Position numbers and translations under genes: made by a program
Notes under the pieces: generated by a model
Databases searched by the model: none
What the model was told of the DNA's origin: nothing
Seen by the model: the letters and a program-made list of their open reading frames with translations, nothing else
Shown here: positions 1 to 10,076 of the stretch, piece by piece
Numbering within the stretch: the first letter of the stretch is position 1
Layout: every line of letters starts with the position of its first letter
DNA from: Pelosinus sp. IPA-1
Lineage (GTDB): Bacteria; Bacillota; Negativicutes; DSM-13327
Length of the DNA stretch: 64,000 nucleotides
NCBI RefSeq assembly: GCF_030269905.1
Contig: NZ_BSVC01000002.1
Span: forward strand, 532,419 to 596,418
Reading direction: 5' to 3'

Positions 1-1
1 T

Positions 2-1168
2 ATTGCAAATGGTAAGAGTGTAATGACCACCTCAACGGTTATTAGTGTGCTTGTCTTAGTGTTAGGTATTATTATTGCGATTACATTAACGAATATGATT
101 CGTAGGCCGATAACCAAACTGACTGCCATTGCACATCAATATGCACAGGGCGATTTACGTGGTGATATTGAGGTAACAAGTTCAGATGAAATAGGACAAC
201 TAGCAGGGTCTTTACAAGAGATGCATAAACATTTTGTAGAGATGATTAGTAATATTCGTTCGGCGTCCGAACAATTGGCTGCTGCTTCACAAGAAATGGC
301 GGCCTCAACAGAGGAGGTAACCTCTTCTAGTGAAGAAGTATCTGCTAATATGCAACAACTTGCGCAAGAAGCGGATTTAGGAAATCGCTCCATGTTAGAG
401 GCCTCACAAGCGCTGGTTGAGTTATCTAGTCTAATACAAATTGCAAAATCTAAGGCTGATAATACAGTGGAAAATTCGGAAACTACATTGATCGCCGCGG
501 AAGATGGGCGACATAGAGTAACAGATTCTGTTACGCGAATGGATAATATTAAAGAGCAGACCCAGCATTCAAGTCAAATTATTGGCGAACTTAACACCTA
601 CTCTCAGCAGATCTCTCAGATAACGAATACGATCACCAACTTAGCAAAACAAACCAATCTTTTAGCTCTTAATGCTGCTATTGAAGCAGCTCGGGCTGGG
701 GAACATGGTCGAGGGTTTGCTGTTGTAGCAGAAGAAGTTCGAAAATTAGCAGAGCAGTCAGACCAAGGGGCACAAGAGATTACTTCCCTAGTGAATGTGG
801 TTACCGAAAAAACAAATTTAGCTGTCGCCGCAATGGCCCAAAATGTGGTAGAGGTTGAATCTGGAGTTTCTACTGTTAATGCAGCCGGGAAAGCTTTGGA
901 TAGCATTCTGCTAGAGGTAAAGAAAACAGTAATGGAAACACAGGAAATTGGTAAAGTAACTTCTTCAGAAGTTGCAAGTTCTGAACAAATTATAAAATTA
1001 ATCGATGCTCTTGCAACAATGATTGAAAGTGTTGCAGCTCACGGTGAGGAAATCGCCGCTTCTTCTCAGCAGCAATCTGCTGCAATGCAGACAGTAGCTG
1101 CGAGTGCGGAAGAAACAAGTGCTATGGCCCATCAATTAAAAGGCTCGGTAGAAAAGTTTAAGGTGTAA
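2..1168 (+). CDS. Methyl-accepting chemotaxis protein, 5' end outside window
   Basis: C-terminal part of a chemoreceptor. The frame is open to the left edge, so the ATG at 23 is probably internal and the ligand-binding part is missing. Visible are the last transmembrane helix (about residues 7-25 counted from that ATG), a HAMP linker with the DEIGQLAGS signature, and a long coiled-coil signalling domain. The conserved hairpin tip is present ([20 protein letters not shown], about residues 213-232), as are Glu/Gln-rich stretches that could serve as methylation sites. It would signal to CheA/CheW at the membrane. A terminator follows at 1212-1248, so it ends its own transcript. The ligand cannot be inferred. 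Confidence 0.93.
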   Translation: MANGKSVMTTSTVISVLVLVLGIIIAITLTNMIRRPITKLTAIAHQYAQGDLRGDIEVTSSDEIGQLAGSLQEMHKHFVEMISNIRSASEQLAAASQEMAASTEEVTSSSEEVSANMQQLAQEADLGNRSMLEASQALVELSSLIQIAKSKADNTVENSETTLIAAEDGRHRVTDSVTRMDNIKEQTQHSSQIIGELNTYSQQISQITNTITNLAKQTNLLALNAAIEAARAGEHGRGFAVVAEEVRKLAEQSDQGAQEITSLVNVVTEKTNLAVAAMAQNVVEVESGVSTVNAAGKALDSILLEVKKTVMETQEIGKVTSSEVASSEQIIKLIDALATMIESVAAHGEEIAASSQQQSAAMQTVAASAEETSAMAHQLKGSVEKFKV

Positions 1169-1211
1169 ATTTAGAAGCATTTTATAGGACCATAAAAAAC
1201 AAGTAAAAAGT

Positions 1212-1248
1212 ATCTGTAGAACCCAATTGTTCTACAGATTATTTTTTT
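1212..1248 (+). terminator. Rho-independent terminator after chemoreceptor gene
   Basis: Perfect 11-bp stem (ATCTGTAGAAC / GTTCTACAGAT) with a short loop, followed by a T-rich run. It separates the chemoreceptor from the two-component system downstream. Confidence 0.85.
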
Positions 1249-1338
1249 GCTCCAATGAAATATTTACCATTTATTATGTTATATTGTGTATAATGAAAGT
1301 AAGATAATTCAGAAAAATAATCCTAGGATGGTGCAATA

Positions 1339-3102
1339 TTGGGAGCTTTCCGTACCTTCTTAAAGGGAGAAAACCTTCGTTTTAAACTACTGCTATATTT
1401 CTTTACCTTAATTTTACTGCCCACTGTTACCTTGGGAGTACTAGGAAATGTAATTTATAGTAAGTCAATAGAAGATCAGGCCACGGTTCACACGGGTCAA
1501 ATGATCGAGCAGGTAACTCGTAACGTAGAATTTTACATTCACGATATGGAAAATATAATTTACTATCTATCCGATGATCCTCAGATTATTGCCTTTATGA
1601 AACATCAAAATGATGAAAACGATAGTGAAGATATAATTCAAGAATCCAGGCGAGTACTCAAAACTTATTCAGATGTACATCAAGAGGTTGCAGGAATATT
1701 AGTAGTCAATGATAACAATTTTTATATTAGCAACGGAATGGATCGGATTTCTCGTGACCCTCTTACGGAGGAGTCATGGTATAAACGAGCCTTTGCATCA
1801 CCAAAGGTAATACACCTGTTCAGTAAGCCCATTGGTCGTAATATCAAAGCAACCTTAAATTATAGTGGTGATGAAGTTGTTTCTATTGCTAAGGCCGTTA
1901 TGGATCCTCTTACAGGTAGACGACTAGGTGTCATTCTAATTGATCTCAAATTAGAAAAAATCAAACAAGTGATTGAAGCCATTACTCTAGGGAAAAATGG
2001 ATTCCTTTATATTATGGATGCAAATGGCGGAATTGTATATGCCCCTATCAATCCCATCGTGTATCGAGTCAAAAATGAATGGCTCACTGATTACAACAAT
2101 AGTATTGTCAAAACCATTCAAGGTAGTGAGTTTCAGATTATTTATAAAGATTCAACCTATACAAACTGGAAAACGATTGGTGTCTTTTCTTTAAATGAAA
2201 CATTACAAGAAGTGACAAACCTTCGTCACTATTCGATTATGATTGGAATCATTACGTTAGTGCTGGCAGTTATCGCCGCTTTCTTTTTTACCGCATCCAT
2301 CGCAAAACCCCTAAGTAAGTTACGTATGTTAATGAAAAGAGCGGAGGAAGGAGATTTAAGCGTACGTTTTAATAGCCGTTACAATGATGAAATTGGTCAG
2401 CTTGGTAATAGTTTTAACAATATGATAAAAGAAATCAGTAATTTAATAGATATGGTGTATGTAGAACAACGACGAAAACGCGAGGCAGAATTAAAAACCT
2501 TACAAGCACAAATTAAGCCTCACTTTTTGTACAATACCTTATATACAATCCAGTGGATGGCCCAAGAACATGGGGCGCAAGATGTAGTTAAGATTCTAGG
2601 TGCACTAGCAAATCTGTTTCGTATTGGTCTTAGTAAAGGGAAAGAAATGATTCAAGTCCATGAGGAATTGGAGCATGTAGGCAGTTACTTGGCGATTCAA
2701 AAAGCTCGTTACGAAGATAAATTGACCTACGAGATACAGTATGATGAGGAAATAATACATTATAGAGTTTTGAAGTTAATCCTGCAGCCCCTCGTCGAGA
2801 ATGCAATTTACCATGGTATTAACGCGAGAAGAGGAGGCGGTAAAATCATTATTACTGGTAGTGTAAAAGAGGGGAAATTATATTTTAGTGTAGTAGATAA
2901 TGGCATTGGCATAACAAAAGAAAAACTGAAAGAGATACGAGAATTACTTGACAGTAACCATGTTGAACCAGCCGCTGCAGGGTTTGGTATTTTTAATGTT
3001 AATGAACGAATTCGTTTGTCTTTTGGTAAAGAATACGGATTAATTTATACTAGCGTTTATGAAGAAGGTACAAAAGTAGAAGTCTGGCATCCATTAATTT
3101 AA
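1339..3102 (+). CDS. Sensor histidine kinase, YesM/AraS type
   Basis: Membrane sensor kinase of 587 aa starting at TTG 1339 behind an AGGATGGTG ribosome site. Two transmembrane helices (about 15-38 and 297-322) enclose a large extracytoplasmic sensor region that looks like a Cache fold. A HAMP linker follows, then the His_kinase family motif IKPHFLYNTL with the phospho-accepting His near residue 395. The ATPase domain has an N-box (LVENAIYHG, about 486) and a DNGIGI motif (about 520). It lies 15 nt before the response regulator and upstream of a sugar-binding lipoprotein. Such kinases commonly read the ligand state of an extracellular binding protein, which fits the neighbour at 4335. The specific sugar is inference. 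Confidence 0.93.
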   Translation: MGAFRTFLKGENLRFKLLLYFFTLILLPTVTLGVLGNVIYSKSIEDQATVHTGQMIEQVTRNVEFYIHDMENIIYYLSDDPQIIAFMKHQNDENDSEDIIQESRRVLKTYSDVHQEVAGILVVNDNNFYISNGMDRISRDPLTEESWYKRAFASPKVIHLFSKPIGRNIKATLNYSGDEVVSIAKAVMDPLTGRRLGVILIDLKLEKIKQVIEAITLGKNGFLYIMDANGGIVYAPINPIVYRVKNEWLTDYNNSIVKTIQGSEFQIIYKDSTYTNWKTIGVFSLNETLQEVTNLRHYSIMIGIITLVLAVIAAFFFTASIAKPLSKLRMLMKRAEEGDLSVRFNSRYNDEIGQLGNSFNNMIKEISNLIDMVYVEQRRKREAELKTLQAQIKPHFLYNTLYTIQWMAQEHGAQDVVKILGALANLFRIGLSKGKEMIQVHEELEHVGSYLAIQKARYEDKLTYEIQYDEEIIHYRVLKLILQPLVENAIYHGINARRGGGKIIITGSVKEGKLYFSVVDNGIGITKEKLKEIRELLDSNHVEPAAAGFGIFNVNERIRLSFGKEYGLIYTSVYEEGTKVEVWHPLI

Positions 3103-3117
3103 ATTAGGGGTGATTCA

Positions 3118-4329
3118 ATGCTAAAGGTATTAATTGCTGATGATGAACCTAAAATTCGTCGTGGGCTGAGAAGTCTAGTCGAAAATGGGTTATTAGATAT
3201 GGAAGTTGTAGGTGAGGCCGAGGATGGAGAAATGGCCTTGCAGTTAGCAAAAGAGATCCATCCTGATATTCTATTAGTGGATATTTGTATGCCATTTTTG
3301 AATGGATTGCAATTTATTGAACAATTAAATCACGTTTTAAAAGATTGTATAGTAATTGTCATTACAGGATACGATGAATTTACTTACGCCCAACAAGCGA
3401 TAAAATTACAAGTATTTGACTACCTGCTAAAACCGGTTCTCAAAGAACAGTTAGAGGCTGTTTTAGAAAAAGCCCAACAAAAACTTCTCGATTCTCGTTT
3501 ACAAAATAATCATCTCACTTGGTCGAGTCAAGAAACAAGGAAAAAATTACCCCTATTACAAGAAGCATTTTGTAATGACTGGGTTACTGGGCAGCTAAGT
3601 GAGGAATATATTAAGACTCAGCTACGTTTTTTAGAGCTAGATATACCTGAGATATCTGGGATGGTAATCTTAAAAGTAGCAGGGCAATTTAGCAGAGGGC
3701 AGCTATTAAGAGAGTGGGATCATCACCTATTGTTATTTGCTATACAAAATATTTATAGCGAGCTGCTAGAACAATGGCAGCCCTACATTGTTTTTCACGA
3801 CAAAGCAGATAACTTAGTTGCAATAACAAATATCCATAGTATAAGAGAATGGTACGAGCTTAGCACTTCCTTGCAACAAGCGATTGAGGAACATTTAAAA
3901 CAAGTGGTAATTATTGTTCAACATCCATTAACAGAGGACTTGTCCTCAATCCCTTCGACGTATCATGAATTAATATTGGAGTTAAATCGTAAAGTTAGCT
4001 ATACGCCTGTCGTGCTTCTAGCACAAAAACACATTGAAACTTATTTTTATAAAGAAGAGTTATCATTGCAGGAGTTAGCAGATACGATTCAAATCAGTCC
4101 TACCTATTTAAGCCGATTGTTAAAGAATGAAATTGGTGTTTCTTTTGTTGAATATTTAACCCATGTAAGAGTACAAAAAGCAATTCAGTTTATGACTGAC
4201 CCAGCTGTAAAGCTTTATGAGGTAGCGGAAAAGGTGGGATACAGTAATCAGCATTATTTTAGTACCGCCTTTAAAAGAGTCATGGGTTCATCTCCTGCTG
4301 AATATCGTAAAAGGGGTAACTGGAGGTGA
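3118..4329 (+). CDS. Response regulator with AraC-type DNA-binding domain, YesN type
   Basis: Partner of the kinase just upstream. The receiver domain occupies about residues 1-120, with acidic residues in ADDEP near residue 9, the phospho-acceptor Asp near residue 55 in LLVDICMP, and the conserved Lys in LLKP. A middle region of no recognised family follows, then a C-terminal AraC double helix-turn-helix (about 305-400, with the typical YSNQHYFSTAFKRVMG element). It probably activates the sugar transporter operon that starts at 6324. The stop lies just inside the ribosome site of the next gene, so the three genes are probably one transcript. No operator was identified. Confidence 0.93.
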   Translation: MLKVLIADDEPKIRRGLRSLVENGLLDMEVVGEAEDGEMALQLAKEIHPDILLVDICMPFLNGLQFIEQLNHVLKDCIVIVITGYDEFTYAQQAIKLQVFDYLLKPVLKEQLEAVLEKAQQKLLDSRLQNNHLTWSSQETRKKLPLLQEAFCNDWVTGQLSEEYIKTQLRFLELDIPEISGMVILKVAGQFSRGQLLREWDHHLLLFAIQNIYSELLEQWQPYIVFHDKADNLVAITNIHSIREWYELSTSLQQAIEEHLKQVVIIVQHPLTEDLSSIPSTYHELILELNRKVSYTPVVLLAQKHIETYFYKEELSLQELADTIQISPTYLSRLLKNEIGVSFVEYLTHVRVQKAIQFMTDPAVKLYEVAEKVGYSNQHYFSTAFKRVMGSSPAEYRKRGNWR

Positions 4330-4334
4330 TACAA

Positions 4335-6200
4335 ATGGTTAGAGGCAAGTATTTGTTAATCAGCTTACTTATTTTAGCTATAGCAATGCTTGGGGGATGC
4401 CAAAAACAAGAAAGGCAGGTCTCTAAGGATCAAGTAAAATTTGTTATTGGCGTATCCCAGGCAAATTTGGTCGAGCCTTGGAGAATTATTATGAATGAGG
4501 AGATAAGAGAAGAAGCAGCAAAGCATAGCGATGTTCGCATTGTATTTACGGATGCTGTTCAAAATAGTGAAAAACAAGTTCGTGACGTAGGTGAATTATT
4601 ACAACAGGGTATCGACTTGTTAATTATATCGCCAAATGATTCTGTTGCGTTGACGCCAGTAGTTGCCCAGGCTTATAAAAAAATTCCCGTTATTGTCTTA
4701 GACCGGGCGGTAGAAGGTTATGATTACACCTTGTATATTGGACCAGATAATAAATCCATTGGTAGAGAAGCGGGTAAATATATTGGCGAACTTCTTAGCA
4801 AAACAGGCGGAAATGTGGTAGAGATTCAAGGCCCATCTGGGGTACCTTCTTTGCAAGAAAGAAGTGCTGGTTTTCGCGAAGTAATTGGAAAATATGCAAA
4901 TATTAGTATCATAGATACAATTGTTGCCGATTGGCAGCGAGATAAGGCAGAAGACAAAATGACTGAACTATTAAATCAGTATCCCAAAATCGATGTAGTT
5001 TTTGCCCATAGTGATTATATGGCACTAGGAGCATATAAGGCAGCGAAAAAGAAAGGGATTACTGGTATAAAATTTGTTGGTATTGATGGCTTTTCTGGCC
5101 CTAATGGGGGATTGCAGCTAGTAGAAAATGGCGTTTTACAAGGCACATTTACCTGTTTGACAGGGGGACGAGAAGCCATTCAGTACGCTCTCGACATTTT
5201 AAACCATGAAAAAGGTTTACCTAAGAAGATTATTCCACGGAGTAATAAAATTACTCTAGATAATGTTTTAGAATTTGTAAAGTCTACGAATGAAACTAAA
5301 AAAAATAATCCTACTAGCAAGCGGAGAATTGTATTAGGATTTTCTCAACTTGGTGCAGAGAGTGATTGGCGAAGAGCTAATTCGCAATCGATTAAGACGG
5401 CAGCCCACGAAGCAGATATTGAGCTTATATTTTTAGAGGGGGATCAACGGCAGGAGACCCAGATTAGAGATATCCGTTCCTTTATTGCGCAAGGCGTTGA
5501 TGTGATTGCCTTTTCCCCTGTCATTGAATCAGGGTGGACTGAGGTGCTAGAAGAGGCCAAAGCAGCAGGAATTCCTGTTGTTTTATCGGACAGGGCCATT
5601 AAATCAGATGATGCCTCCTTGTATGCCAGCTTTATTGGTAGTGACTTTGTGGAAGAAGGGCGCAGAGCCGCAAGGTGGCTTGTTGGGCAAAAGAAAGATA
5701 CCCAGCAGCAGAACATTGTTGAAATTGAAGGAACCTTTGATTCAGCGCCGGCACTAGATCGAAAAAAGGGGTTTGCTGAAATTATTAACAATTATCCTGA
5801 AAATACAGTTATTTACTCCGCATCTGGAGATTTTACGGAGGCTGGCGGACAAGAAATTATGAAATCAGCCTTAGCTCTTTATGGAAATAAGATTGATGTG
5901 GTATATGCCCATAATGATGATATGGCTTTAGGGGCGATTAAAGCCATTGAAGAATATGGTTTACGTCCAGGAAAGGATATTTTAATTGTTTCTGTGGATG
6001 CAACTGAAGCTGCTTTTAAAGCTATGCTTGCTGGTAAGCTTAACTGTACTGTGGAATGTACCCCCCTGCTCGGTCCGCAGCTGATGCAAGCTGTTAAAAC
6101 TTTGATGACAGGGAGGCAATTACCTATGAGAATTATCACTTCGGAAGGTGTATTCCCATCTGAAACTGCAAGGAAGGATCATGTAAATCGCAAATATTAA
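4335..6200 (+). CDS. Lipoprotein with two tandem sugar-binding (PBP1) domains
   Basis: Start ATG 4335 is chosen because GGAGGTGAT (4322-4330) is its ribosome site; a GTG at 4326 lies within that site. The 621-aa product has a lipobox (LGGC, Cys22). Two complete periplasmic binding domains follow, about residues 35-310 and 325-615. The second resembles the YtfQ-like protein encoded next, sharing QIRDIRSFIAQGVDVIAFSP-type and AHNDDMALGAI-type segments. Ordinary binding proteins have one domain and about 330 aa, so this is a natural fusion. Its position directly after a YesMN-type pair recalls AraP of AraPST, where a binding lipoprotein feeds a sensor kinase. Its likely job is sensing rather than transport. 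Confidence 0.85.
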   Translation: MVRGKYLLISLLILAIAMLGGCQKQERQVSKDQVKFVIGVSQANLVEPWRIIMNEEIREEAAKHSDVRIVFTDAVQNSEKQVRDVGELLQQGIDLLIISPNDSVALTPVVAQAYKKIPVIVLDRAVEGYDYTLYIGPDNKSIGREAGKYIGELLSKTGGNVVEIQGPSGVPSLQERSAGFREVIGKYANISIIDTIVADWQRDKAEDKMTELLNQYPKIDVVFAHSDYMALGAYKAAKKKGITGIKFVGIDGFSGPNGGLQLVENGVLQGTFTCLTGGREAIQYALDILNHEKGLPKKIIPRSNKITLDNVLEFVKSTNETKKNNPTSKRRIVLGFSQLGAESDWRRANSQSIKTAAHEADIELIFLEGDQRQETQIRDIRSFIAQGVDVIAFSPVIESGWTEVLEEAKAAGIPVVLSDRAIKSDDASLYASFIGSDFVEEGRRAARWLVGQKKDTQQQNIVEIEGTFDSAPALDRKKGFAEIINNYPENTVIYSASGDFTEAGGQEIMKSALALYGNKIDVVYAHNDDMALGAIKAIEEYGLRPGKDILIVSVDATEAAFKAMLAGKLNCTVECTPLLGPQLMQAVKTLMTGRQLPMRIITSEGVFPSETARKDHVNRKY

Positions 6201-6323
6201 ATTTTGGTAAACAGTACGGAAAAATATAAAAAATTACTGATTATTCTAAATACACTGACAATCCCTCGTCCTATAATAGAGATAGTAGAACTATTCTAAA
6301 AGAAATGGGGAGGGGTAAGGGTA

Positions 6324-7334
6324 ATGTCAAAGTGGAAAAAGATCACAGTCGCTTTGAGTGTAGGTATTATGATGTTAACATTTGCAGGTTGTGGAGGTAG
6401 TGCCAAGCAGGAAACAGCTGCTAAGCCTGCAGACAAAAAAATTGTCCTAGGTTTCTCTCAAATTGGTGCGGAAAGTGAGTGGCGTACGGCAAATACTGAA
6501 TCGATAAAAGCCTCAGCACAAGCAGCTGGGATTGACCTTAAATTTTCCGATGCACAACAAAAACAAGAAAATCAAATAAAAGCAATACGTTCATTTATAC
6601 AACAAAAAGTCGATGTAATCGCTTTCTCACCTGTTGTTGAAACAGGCTGGGATGCAGTATTACAAGAAGCGAAAACAGCTAAAATACCTGTTATCCTGAC
6701 AGATCGCTCCATTAAGATGAGTAATGGTAAAGCAGAAGACTATTATGTTACCTTTATGGGTTCTGACTTTGTGGAAGAAGGTCGTAGAGCTGGTAAATGG
6801 CTAGTTGATTTCATGAAAAAAGATAAAGAACCTGTTAATATTGTTGAACTTCAGGGAACAGTAGGTTCTGCACCTGCTATTGATCGTAAAACTGGATTTG
6901 AAGAAGTTTTAAAACAAAATGCAAATTATAAAATTATTAAATCCCAAACTGGTGATTTCACTCGTGCAAAAGGCAAAGAAGTTATGGAATCCTTCTTAAA
7001 ATCAGCTAAGGCTGATGGACAAAAAATTGATGTTCTTTATGCTCATAATGATGATATGGCAATTGGTGCAATCCAAGCCATTGAAGAAGCTGGTTTGAAA
7101 CCTGGTAAAGATATAATTATTGTTTCAATTGATGGTGTAAAAGGTGCTTTTGAAGCAATGATAGCTGGAAAATTGAATGCTAGTATTGAGTGCAGTCCAT
7201 TACTTGGTGATCAATTAATGGCAGCTGCTAAAGATCTTGTAGCAGGCAAGACGATTGATAAACGCATTGTGACAAAAGAAGGTGTATTCCCTGCAGAAGT
7301 AGCTGCTAAGGAATTACCAAATCGTAAATATTAA
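6324..7334 (+). CDS. YtfQ-like sugar-binding lipoprotein of ABC importer
   Basis: Substrate-binding protein of 336 aa with a lipoprotein signal peptide (FAGC, Cys23) and a PBP1 fold similar to the galactofuranose binder YtfQ. Recognisable segments are GFSQIGAESEWR at the mature N-terminus, GSDFVEEGRRAGKWL, AHNDDMAIGAIQAIEEAG and KEGVFP near the end. It heads an operon with an ATPase and two permeases, so it delivers sugar to the importer. It is closely similar to the second half of the fusion protein upstream, which suggests duplication within the locus. The substrate could be arabinose, arabinofuranose or galactofuranose; the sequence alone does not decide. Confidence 0.93.
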   Translation: MSKWKKITVALSVGIMMLTFAGCGGSAKQETAAKPADKKIVLGFSQIGAESEWRTANTESIKASAQAAGIDLKFSDAQQKQENQIKAIRSFIQQKVDVIAFSPVVETGWDAVLQEAKTAKIPVILTDRSIKMSNGKAEDYYVTFMGSDFVEEGRRAGKWLVDFMKKDKEPVNIVELQGTVGSAPAIDRKTGFEEVLKQNANYKIIKSQTGDFTRAKGKEVMESFLKSAKADGQKIDVLYAHNDDMAIGAIQAIEEAGLKPGKDIIIVSIDGVKGAFEAMIAGKLNASIECSPLLGDQLMAAAKDLVAGKTIDKRIVTKEGVFPAEVAAKELPNRKY

Positions 7335-7390
7335 AATCATAATGTGATACCTTCCTCATCCACCCAGAGTTCTATGTAAGATAGAAACAT

Positions 7391-7440
7391 TTAGGGGTTG
7401 TCTGCTAGAGATGGCCCCTAATGGAGTGGATTATTTTTTT
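7391..7440 (+). terminator. Intra-operon stem-loop with T tract
   Basis: TTAGGGG (7391-7397) pairs with CCCCTAA (7415-7421), and a run of T follows at 7433-7440. Lying between the binding-protein gene and the ATPase gene, it may act as a partial terminator or RNA stabiliser so that binding protein is made in excess. The T tract is 12 nt away from the stem, so this is uncertain. Confidence 0.45.
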
Positions 7441-7484
7441 TACCACTGTAAGGATTGATTTGCTATGGAGGTGAACAAGCAATT

Positions 7485-8996
7485 ATGGATAAAATGACAT
7501 CATTATTAAAGGCGCAAGGTATATGCAAGGTTTTCCCGGGAGTTAAAGCACTTACTAATGTAGATTTTGAATTAAAAGCGGGAGAAATCCATTGCTTAAT
7601 GGGAGAAAATGGTGCAGGTAAATCTACCTTAATTAAAGTGTTGACAGGTGTTGAAGTATTAGATGGTGGTCATATCTTTTTGGAGGATAACCCAATCAAG
7701 CCAAGTTCTCCTCACCATGCACAACAATTAGGGATTAGCACAGTCTATCAAGAAGTGAATCTTTGTCCGAATTTGTCTGTCGCGGAAAATATTTTTATTG
7801 GGCGGGAACCCTTACATTTTGGTAGGATTCATTGGAAGGAGATTCATAGTCGTTCAGAAGTGTTACTGGCAAAGATGGGGCTTCATATTGATGTCACGCA
7901 ACCCTTAGAACGATATTCAGTGGCCATACAACAGATGGTCGCTATCGCCAGAGCCCTTGATATATCAGCAAAGGTTCTTATCTTAGATGAACCAACTTCT
8001 AGCTTAGATGCGAAGGAAGTAGGGCAGCTTTTTGATCTTATCCGCAAACTGAAAGAAGAAGGCATGGGAATTATATTTATTACTCACTTTATTGAGCAAG
8101 TTTATGCTGTATCGGATCGTATCACTATATTGCGTAATGGGGAATTAGTAGGTTCTTATAAAACAACGGAATTACCTCGTGTTCAGTTAATTGCAAAAAT
8201 GATTGGCAAAGCGTTTGATGAACTGGAAAATACTTGCAAAAAAACAGAAGACAATGTTAGTCAAGATAGTAGTCTAGTCTTTTTAAAGGCACATGGCCTT
8301 GGTCATAAAGGTTCAATTAATCCCTTCGACCTTTATGTGAATAAAGGGGAAGTTCTTGGCCTAGTGGGATTGTTAGGATCGGGGAGGACAGAGGTTGCCC
8401 GTACTATTTTTGGTATTGATAAAGCAGATTGCGGTAAAATTGAAATTAATGGGAAAATAGCCAAGATCAATACTCCAGTTGATGCAATTCAACATGGTCT
8501 GGCATATTGTTCGGAAAATAGAAAAACAGAAGGTATCATTGATAATCTTACGGTTAGAGAGAATATTATCCTTGCATTACAAGCAAAGAAAGGTTGGATA
8601 AAGTATATTACGAAGAAAAAGCAAGAAGAAATTGCGGATCGCTATATTAAATTATTAAATATTAAAACCTCAGGGCCGGATCAATTAATCAAGAATTTGA
8701 GCGGAGGCAACCAACAGAAAGTAATATTAGCTAGATGGTTACTGACAGAACCAACATTGCTTATATTAGATGAACCTACTCGCGGCATTGATATCGGCGC
8801 TAAAGTTGAAATTCAAAAACTCATACTGTCTCTTGCAACGGATGGAATGTCAGTTATCTTTATTTCATCAGAGCTAGATGAATCAGTGAGATGCTCTAAT
8901 CGTATGGCCGTTTTACGAGATAGAGTAAAGATAGCTGAGATCTCTGGTGAAGAAATTGAAGAAAAATTTATTATGCAGACGATAGCAGGGGTGTAG
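7485..8996 (+). CDS. Sugar ABC transporter ATP-binding protein, double cassette (YtfR/AraG type)
   Basis: ATP-hydrolysing subunit of 503 aa with two nucleotide-binding domains, as usual for the CUT2 sugar family. ATG 7485 is preferred because GGAGGTG (7467-7473) precedes it; an upstream in-frame TTG at 7455 would place that site inside the gene. The first cassette has Walker A GENGAGKST (about residue 40) and Walker B with ILDEPTSSLD. The second has a degenerate Walker A region GLLGSGRTE, the signature LSGGNQQK and ILDEPTRGID, as expected for this family. It energises the two permeases that follow within a few bases. Confidence 0.95.
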   Translation: MDKMTSLLKAQGICKVFPGVKALTNVDFELKAGEIHCLMGENGAGKSTLIKVLTGVEVLDGGHIFLEDNPIKPSSPHHAQQLGISTVYQEVNLCPNLSVAENIFIGREPLHFGRIHWKEIHSRSEVLLAKMGLHIDVTQPLERYSVAIQQMVAIARALDISAKVLILDEPTSSLDAKEVGQLFDLIRKLKEEGMGIIFITHFIEQVYAVSDRITILRNGELVGSYKTTELPRVQLIAKMIGKAFDELENTCKKTEDNVSQDSSLVFLKAHGLGHKGSINPFDLYVNKGEVLGLVGLLGSGRTEVARTIFGIDKADCGKIEINGKIAKINTPVDAIQHGLAYCSENRKTEGIIDNLTVRENIILALQAKKGWIKYITKKKQEEIADRYIKLLNIKTSGPDQLIKNLSGGNQQKVILARWLLTEPTLLILDEPTRGIDIGAKVEIQKLILSLATDGMSVIFISSELDESVRCSNRMAVLRDRVKIAEISGEEIEEKFIMQTIAGV

Positions 8997-8999
8997 CAG

Positions 9000-10076
9000 A
9001 TGGATATAAAAAATATGTGGAATCGACTAAAAAGCTCTCAACTGTGCTGGCCTTTAGCCGCTTTATGTATAGTCTTACTGTTTAATCTCCTTTTTACGAA
9101 AGATTTTTTTTCGATTGAAATTAAAGACGGTCATCTTTATGGCGTTACGATTGATATCCTTAATCGTGCTACCCCTCTTATGCTTTTAGCCATTGGCATG
9201 ACATTAGTTATTGCTACAAAAGGAATTGATATATCTGTAGGATCAGTGATTGCTATATCAGGGGCAGTAGCGGCCTCTTTGATTGGTGGTAAATTAGAGT
9301 ATGTGGATGGCGTACAAAAGTTAGTAACCTTAGTGCCTATGCCGGTAGCTATACTTGTGGCACTGCTGGCAACTACTTTACTTGGGATGTGGAATGGATT
9401 ATTAATTTCTAGAGTGGGAATCCAACCTATTGTTGCGACATTAATATTACTTGTGGCTGGTCGTGGAATTGCTCAGCTGATTACCCAAGGACAAATTATT
9501 ACTATCTATTACAAACCTTTTCAATACATTGGTACCGGTTATCTATTAGGATTACCTTTTTCTCTGTTTATCGTCGCAGTAGTTTTTGCTATTACCTTAT
9601 ACGCAGTGCGCAAAACAGCACTTGGGATGTTTATTGAGTCAATTGGCATTAATCCTGTAGCTAGTAAATTTGCTGGGATTAGTGTTAGTAAATATATCTT
9701 TTCCGTATATGCTTTTTCTGGCCTATGTGCAGGTATCGCAGGGCTGATCATTTGCTCAAATGTAAGTTCAGCCGATGGAAATAACGCGGGACTTTTTATT
9801 GAACTCGATGCAATATTGGCTGTTTCTCTAGGCGGAAATTCTTTAGATGGTGGTCGGTTTTCTTTAGTAGGCAGCCTAATTGGAGCCTTAGTTATTCAAA
9901 GTATAACGACGACAATTTATGCCATTGGTGTGCCCCCAGAAATTACCCTTGTTGTTAAGTCCGTTGTTGTAATATTGATTTGCCTGCTGCAATCCGCTAA
10001 TTTCCGAAAAGTTGTATTTGCTAAGTGGGCTCATAAAGGGGGGATTTCAGATGAAAAGAATGCAGCTAAGTTATAA
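9000..10076 (+). CDS. Sugar ABC transporter permease (YtfT-like)
   Basis: Integral membrane subunit of 358 aa of the BPD_transp_2 family. It contains the family motif for ATPase contact and channel (GMTLVIATKGIDISVGSVIA, about residues 65-84), several hydrophobic helices, and a C-terminal AVSLGGNSLDGGR segment. It begins 3 nt after the ATPase stop and overlaps the second permease by 26 nt. Two different permeases per importer is the arrangement of the YtfT-YjfF galactofuranose system and argues for a heterodimeric channel, whereas arabinose importers (AraH) usually have one permease. Confidence 0.93.
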   Translation: MDIKNMWNRLKSSQLCWPLAALCIVLLFNLLFTKDFFSIEIKDGHLYGVTIDILNRATPLMLLAIGMTLVIATKGIDISVGSVIAISGAVAASLIGGKLEYVDGVQKLVTLVPMPVAILVALLATTLLGMWNGLLISRVGIQPIVATLILLVAGRGIAQLITQGQIITIYYKPFQYIGTGYLLGLPFSLFIVAVVFAITLYAVRKTALGMFIESIGINPVASKFAGISVSKYIFSVYAFSGLCAGIAGLIICSNVSSADGNNAGLFIELDAILAVSLGGNSLDGGRFSLVGSLIGALVIQSITTTIYAIGVPPEITLVVKSVVVILICLLQSANFRKVVFAKWAHKGGISDEKNAAKL

